Positions 30,942-33,588 of a stretch of 33,588 bases of DNA are shown in pieces (position 1 is the stretch's first letter; each line of letters starts with the position of its first letter). The notes under the pieces were generated by a model that had not been told where the DNA came from, did not search any database, and saw nothing but the letters and a program-made list of their open reading frames with translations. The stretch comes from Candidatus Rokuibacteriota bacterium (GTDB lineage Bacteria > Methylomirabilota > Methylomirabilia > Rokubacteriales > CSP1-6), in contig QHSC01000105.1 of the NCBI GenBank assembly GCA_003220345.1, positions 1 to 33,588 on the forward strand, given 5' to 3'. The translations under genes and the position numbers were made by a program.

Positions 30942-30947
30942 ACTGCC

Positions 30948-31691
30948 CTACATGAACAGGCCGCCGTTGATGGAGAGCTCTGCCCCCGTGATGTAGTCAC
31001 CGTCGCTCGAGCAGAGGTAGACGCAGGCGCGCGACACCTCGTCGGCCTTGCCGAAGCGGCCCATGGGGATCTGGCCCAACAGCTTCTGCTGCACCTTCTC
31101 AGGAATGCCCGACACCATCTCGGTCTCGATGAAGCCCGGGGCGACCGCGTTGATGGTGATGCCCTTGGCGGCCAGCTCCTTGGCGAGCGACTTCGTCATG
31201 GCCGCCACCCCGGCCTTGGAGGCGGCATAGTTGGCCTGGCCGAAGTTGCCGATCTGGCCGATGACCGACGTGATGTTGACGACGCGGCCCCAGCCCTGCT
31301 GCAGCATCTGATCGATAAAGACCTTGGTGCAGTTGAAGACACCGTCGAGGTTGATGGCCAGCACCTTCCGCCAGGAGGCGTGATCCATCTTGACGAAGGT
31401 CTTGTCGGAGTTGATGCCGGCATTGTTGATCAGGATATCGAGGTGCCCGAACTGCTTGAGCACCTCCTGGGCCATCCGGTACGTGTCCGGATAGTCCGCC
31501 ACGTCGGCCTGGGCGAGCATGGCCTTGCGTCCCATGGCGAGAATGCGCTCGACAACTTCCTTCGCCGCGCCCTCGCTCGACACATAGTTGACGGCGACGT
31601 CGGCGCCCTCCTGGGCCAGGGAGAGCGCGATGGCGCGTCCGATGCCGCGGGAGGCGCCTGTGACCAGGGCCGTGCGTCCCTTGAGCTGCAT
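30948..31691 (-). CDS. phaB: acetoacetyl-CoA reductase PhaB (FabG-like SDR)
   Basis: A 247-residue SDR that would reduce acetoacetyl-CoA to (R)-3-hydroxybutyryl-CoA with NADPH. Visible are TGASRGIG (11-18), NNAGIN (89-94), the catalytic Asn114, Ser142, Tyr155 and Lys159, and PGFIETEM. The C-terminus INGGLFM resembles the N-G-G-x-x-M end of known PhaB proteins more than that of fatty-acid FabG, and the neighbours are all PHA genes; FabG is the alternative. GGAGG lies 8 nt before the ATG. No thiolase (phaA) is in the window, so acetoacetyl-CoA must come from elsewhere. Confidence 0.88.
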   Translation of the reverse strand: MQLKGRTALVTGASRGIGRAIALSLAQEGADVAVNYVSSEGAAKEVVERILAMGRKAMLAQADVADYPDTYRMAQEVLKQFGHLDILINNAGINSDKTFVKMDHASWRKVLAINLDGVFNCTKVFIDQMLQQGWGRVVNITSVIGQIGNFGQANYAASKAGVAAMTKSLAKELAAKGITINAVAPGFIETEMVSGIPEKVQQKLLGQIPMGRFGKADEVSRACVYLCSSDGDYITGAELSINGGLFM

Positions 31692-31741
31692 GCGTGGCCT
31701 CCTGACTCTCGTGGCTGCGAGGGGGGTCGATTCGGAGCGTG

Positions 31742-31750
31742 AGTATAGCA
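31742..31750 (-). promoter_or_regulatory. extended -10 promoter of phaB
   Basis: On the minus strand TGC-TATACT forms an extended -10 element (TG-N-TATACT), which can work without a -35; none is seen. The predicted leader is about 43 nt and contains the ribosome-binding site. Confidence 0.5.
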
Positions 31751-31767
31751 GAGGGGAGGACGGCGTC

Positions 31768-31796
31768 TTGAGGCGCTTGACGCGGGGTGTTAGACT
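31768..31796 (+). promoter_or_regulatory. phaR promoter with degenerate PHA-operator half-sites
   Basis: TTGAGG (31768-31773) and TAGACT (31791-31796) are 17 bp apart. The -10 box ends 6 nt before the ATG and no Shine-Dalgarno sequence is present. The spacer holds TTGACGC-GGG-GTGTTAG (31777-31793): its left arm is identical to that of the phaC operator, the right arm is degenerate. Autoregulation by PhaR is therefore plausible. Confidence 0.5.
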
Positions 31797-31802
31797 TCAG
31801 GT

Positions 31803-32300
31803 ATGCCGTATGTCATCAAGCGGTACTCGAACCGAAAGCTCTACGATACTCAGGAGAGCCGCTACGTCACGCTCGAGGAGCTCGAGGAGCTGATCCGCGC
31901 CGGCAAGGAGATTTCCGTGGTGGATGTCTCCACGGGAGAAGACCTGACCTCGGTCACTCTCGCGCAGATCATTCTCGAGAACGAGCGGAGCCATCGCGCG
32001 GGCCTTCCCACCGCCTTTCTCCACCAGCTCATCAAGCACGGGGAGGCCTGGCAGGACTTCGTGCAGAAATCGCTCAAGTCGAGCCTCGAGGGAGTCATGA
32101 CGAGTCAGCGCGAGGCCGATCGCGTCCTTCGCGATTGGGCGGTGCGCTCGGGATGGATGCCCGCGCCGCCCGCGGACTCCAAGGCGGAAAAGAAAGCCGA
32201 GCCGGCCCAGGATGCCGAGGCCCTCCGCCAGGAAGTGTCCTCGCTGCGGGAGCAGCTGAAAGCGCTCGAAGACCGGCTCGAGAAGCGCCGAGAGAAGTAG
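31803..32300 (+). CDS. phaR: polyhydroxyalkanoate synthesis regulator PhaR
   Basis: A 165-residue PHA-accumulation regulator. IKRYSNRKLYDTQESRYVTL (residues 5-24) is the family DNA-binding signature, followed by VVDVSTGEDLTSVTLAQIIL; the second PHB_acc-type region is near LPTAFLHQLIKHG. The C-terminus (about 125-165) is charged and heptad-like (EVSSLREQLKALEDRLEK), probably an oligomerising coiled coil. Known PhaR proteins bind both PHA granules and phasin/synthase promoters, repressing phasin expression until polymer is present. Its location between phaB and the phasin, plus a shared inverted repeat at phaC and the phasin gene, supports the same role here. Confidence 0.95.
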   Translation: MPYVIKRYSNRKLYDTQESRYVTLEELEELIRAGKEISVVDVSTGEDLTSVTLAQIILENERSHRAGLPTAFLHQLIKHGEAWQDFVQKSLKSSLEGVMTSQREADRVLRDWAVRSGWMPAPPADSKAEKKAEPAQDAEALRQEVSSLREQLKALEDRLEKRREK

Positions 32301-32318
32301 TTCGAGCTGAGAAAAGAG

Positions 32319-32344
32319 AAAGGCCGGGCGGGTGCCCGGCCTTT
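32319..32344. terminator. hairpin terminator between convergent phaR and phasin genes
   Basis: AAAGGCCGGGC-GGGT-GCCCGGCCTTT is a perfect 11-bp stem with a 4-nt loop. The purine-rich 5' flank (GAAAAGAG) becomes a pyrimidine-rich tract on the minus strand and TTTCCTC follows on the plus strand, so it can serve both genes. It is 19 bp after the phaR stop. Confidence 0.85.
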
Positions 32345-32371
32345 CCTCTGCCCATCGTGCCGCGGCGCCGC

Positions 32372-32821
32372 TTAGGCGAGTGGCGAGTAGAGCGACTTCA
32401 TCCGGCCGGCGACCTGCGCGAAGGTCGCCTGGATCTCCTTGCCCGTCTGTTCCGCCGTCACCTGCAGCCGCTCCGCCGAGCGCGTCATGGCCTGAGCGTT
32501 CGATTCGATGATCTTGAAGGCCTTCTGCGCGCCCTCCACGGACTGCAGCACGCCCTTCTGATAGAAGGCGAAAGGATCCCGCGGCGCCTCCTGGATCTCG
32601 CTCTGGCGGCTCAGGAGATAGTCCTGACCCTCCTTGAGCGCCTCCACAGCCGAGGACTGGAGCTCGGCGTAGAGCCGGACGCCCTCCTTGGCGGTGCTGG
32701 CGGAGAGATCCACCAGGTCGCGCAGGATCTTCTGATTGGCCTCGGCGACCATCGAGAAGGCCTCCACGGCTCGGCCCGTCATGTGAGCGAACACTTCGCT
32801 GCCCTGCGTCGCAGTCGTCAT
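32372..32821 (-). CDS. phasin-family granule-associated protein
   Basis: A 149-residue, largely alpha-helical amphipathic protein without a signal peptide. Features of phasins are VFAHMTGRAVEAFSMVAEANQ, LVDLSASTAKEGVRLYAEL and the final FAQVAGRMKSLY, with evenly spaced Ala, Leu and Glu. Such proteins coat PHA granules and limit their size. Two ATGs lie close together; ATG 32821 has AAGGAGG about 9 nt upstream, while 32827 has only 3 nt, so 32821 is chosen. Transcription starts from a strong promoter carrying the inverted repeat that resembles the phaC operator, so control by PhaR is likely. Confidence 0.88.
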   Translation of the reverse strand: MTTATQGSEVFAHMTGRAVEAFSMVAEANQKILRDLVDLSASTAKEGVRLYAELQSSAVEALKEGQDYLLSRQSEIQEAPRDPFAFYQKGVLQSVEGAQKAFKIIESNAQAMTRSAERLQVTAEQTGKEIQATFAQVAGRMKSLYSPLA

Positions 32822-32894
32822 CACCATGCTCCTCCTTGCATCACTTGATCGGCCATTGCAGCATCGGACCCCGGCGGGGCCCTTCCACGACTCG

Positions 32895-32923
32895 ACGATA
32901 ACGCTCTGCGTTATGAGTGTCAA
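32895..32923 (-). promoter_or_regulatory. phasin promoter with perfect inverted-repeat operator
   Basis: On the minus strand a consensus TTGACA (32918-32923) and TATCGT (32895-32900) are 17 bp apart. The spacer and the edge of the -10 box are filled by the perfect inverted repeat ATAACGC-AGA-GCGTTAT (32898-32914). Further GCGTTAT/GCGTT half-sites follow at 32935-32946. The core ACGC-N3-GCGT equals that of the phaC operator. Confidence 0.7.
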
Positions 32924-33009
32924 GCCTTTTTATTGCGTTGCGTTATGTCTACCGTGGTATACGGGTCTGGCCGCGTCGGGCGTCCTAAGTAGTTGAAAGA
33001 AAGAGGCTC

Positions 33010-33588
33010 ATGAGATTGCTGGCGCTGCTCTCGTTATGCCTTGTGCTCGTCGGATGCGGTTCCGCTCGAAAGCCTTCCCTCCGCAGTGCCACTGGGCTGG
33101 AGGAGGTCAAGCTCCGTGACGCTCTGGCTCCGCTGCTCGCAGCTTCCGGCATCTGGCGTGGTCCCGAGGACGGCTGCGCAGTCGCCCTGGGCATCGAGAC
33201 GTTGCGGGCCATCGATCTCGGCGTGGGGCCGCACCCGCGCTGCAAGTTCGGTCTGGTGGTGACCACGGGTGCGCTGCGAAGCCTCGATCAGGACGAGCTC
33301 CAGACCGCGCTGGCCCATGAGATCGGCCACGTACAGCTCGGACATTTCAGTAGCCGTGAGGCGCGGCGCCAGGTCGGGCCGAAGATTCCGGACAGGGGCG
33401 CACCGGTCGAGTCGGACAGCGGGCAGGGCCTGGGTCAGAGTCGAGCCTATGATCGGCAGGAAGAGCTGGCGGCCGACCGCTATGCCGTGGAGCTCCTGGA
33501 CAAGCTTCCGGGGAGTCCCGGCCGCGGCTGCACGAGCGTGATGACCCTCATCGAGCGCCTCGACCTCGAGCGTCTGGCCCCGATGTGG
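33010..33588 (+). CDS. M48-family metallopeptidase lipoprotein, 5' part
   Basis: The frame is open to the window edge; 193 residues are seen. The N-terminus MRLLALLSLCLVLVGC is a lipoprotein signal (Cys16). HEIGH at residues 103-107 is the zinc-binding HEXXH, and EELAADRYA (Glu152) supplies the third ligand in the M48 E-x-x-x-D arrangement. The preceding LVVTTGALRSLDQDELQTALA is the usual M48 lead-in. No membrane helices follow so far, so it resembles soluble, membrane-tethered M48 proteins (Oma1/BepA/LoiP-like) involved in envelope quality control. An AAGAGG ribosome-binding site precedes ATG 33010. It is divergent from the phasin gene and not obviously linked to PHA. Confidence 0.82.
   Translation, partial: MRLLALLSLCLVLVGCGSARKPSLRSATGLEEVKLRDALAPLLAASGIWRGPEDGCAVALGIETLRAIDLGVGPHPRCKFGLVVTTGALRSLDQDELQTALAHEIGHVQLGHFSSREARRQVGPKIPDRGAPVESDSGQGLGQSRAYDRQEELAADRYAVELLDKLPGSPGRGCTSVMTLIERLDLERLAPMW

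Noticed and set aside
32930..32963. Promoter for the M48 lipoprotein gene (TTGCGT and TATACG)
   Set aside because: Spacing is 14 or 19 bp depending on the chosen hexamer and the -10 match is moderate; not strong enough to list.
1..33588. CRISPR array, prophage, transposase or defence island
   Set aside because: No regularly spaced repeats, integrase, transposase, restriction or defence-type genes were recognised on either strand.

Overview
The window is GC-rich, densely coded bacterial DNA that looks chromosomal. There are no tRNA, rRNA, phage, IS or CRISPR signals. Several traits suggest an environmental (soil or subsurface) heterotroph, possibly of the Rokubacteria/Methylomirabilota type: three LLM-class flavin monooxygenases, repeated crotonase and short-chain dehydrogenase genes, a solitary peptide-type solute-binding protein and a class III polyhydroxyalkanoate (PHA) locus. 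The lineage is an inference from gene content only. Intergenic regions are short, GTGA stop/start overlaps are common, and several genes have a -10-like hexamer 5-9 nt before the start codon with no Shine-Dalgarno sequence, which suggests leaderless transcripts.

Layout. 1-8.4 kb: the end of a HupE/UreJ-type membrane protein, an AcpA-like phosphoesterase lipoprotein, an MFS transporter, a run of HSL-type esterase, ABC solute-binding protein and LLM oxidoreductase, then a broken threonine-dehydratase-like gene divergent from an ArsR regulator. 8.4-12.8 kb: a very large membrane M48 metallopeptidase, a relic that looks like a TRAP-binding-protein fragment, and a zinc alcohol dehydrogenase. 13.0-18.2 kb: sirtuin, FAH-type hydratase, CoA-pyrophosphatase-type Nudix, frameshifted crotonase, FecR-like protein, diheme cytochrome c and cytochrome c'-like lipoprotein, closed by a strong terminator. 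18.2-22.1 kb: SppA protease divergent from an intact Thr/Ser dehydratase, a 125-bp palindromic element, an LLM oxidoreductase and a tandem-PilZ protein. 22.1-25.8 kb: a probable fatty-acid-responsive TetR regulator with its own promoter and palindrome, leading an operon of enoyl-CoA hydratase, SDR, SCP2 domain, VOC protein and a Cys/His-rich small protein. 25.8-28.5 kb: minus-strand LLM monooxygenase, MetE-like protein and SdpI-like membrane protein.

28.5-32.9 kb is the PHA module: phaC-phaE-phaJ rightward, phaB leftward, phaR rightward and a phasin leftward. Together they cover (R)-3-hydroxyacyl-CoA supply (PhaJ from beta-oxidation, PhaB from acetoacetyl-CoA), polymerisation (PhaC/PhaE), granule coating (phasin) and regulation (PhaR). 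The phaC and phasin promoters carry perfect inverted repeats with the same core (ACGC-N3-GCGT), and phaR has a degenerate version. This is a plausible local PhaR regulon and the most coherent system in the window. The window ends inside a second M48-type lipoprotein.

I see no clearly new defence, mobile or RNA system. The best leads are the PHA operator, PhaJ with a hydrophobic tail, a diheme cytochrome with a CXCH motif, the leaderless-promoter pattern and the palindromic element. Two genes (7197-8076 and 15242-16023) are interrupted and could be pseudogenes or assembly errors.
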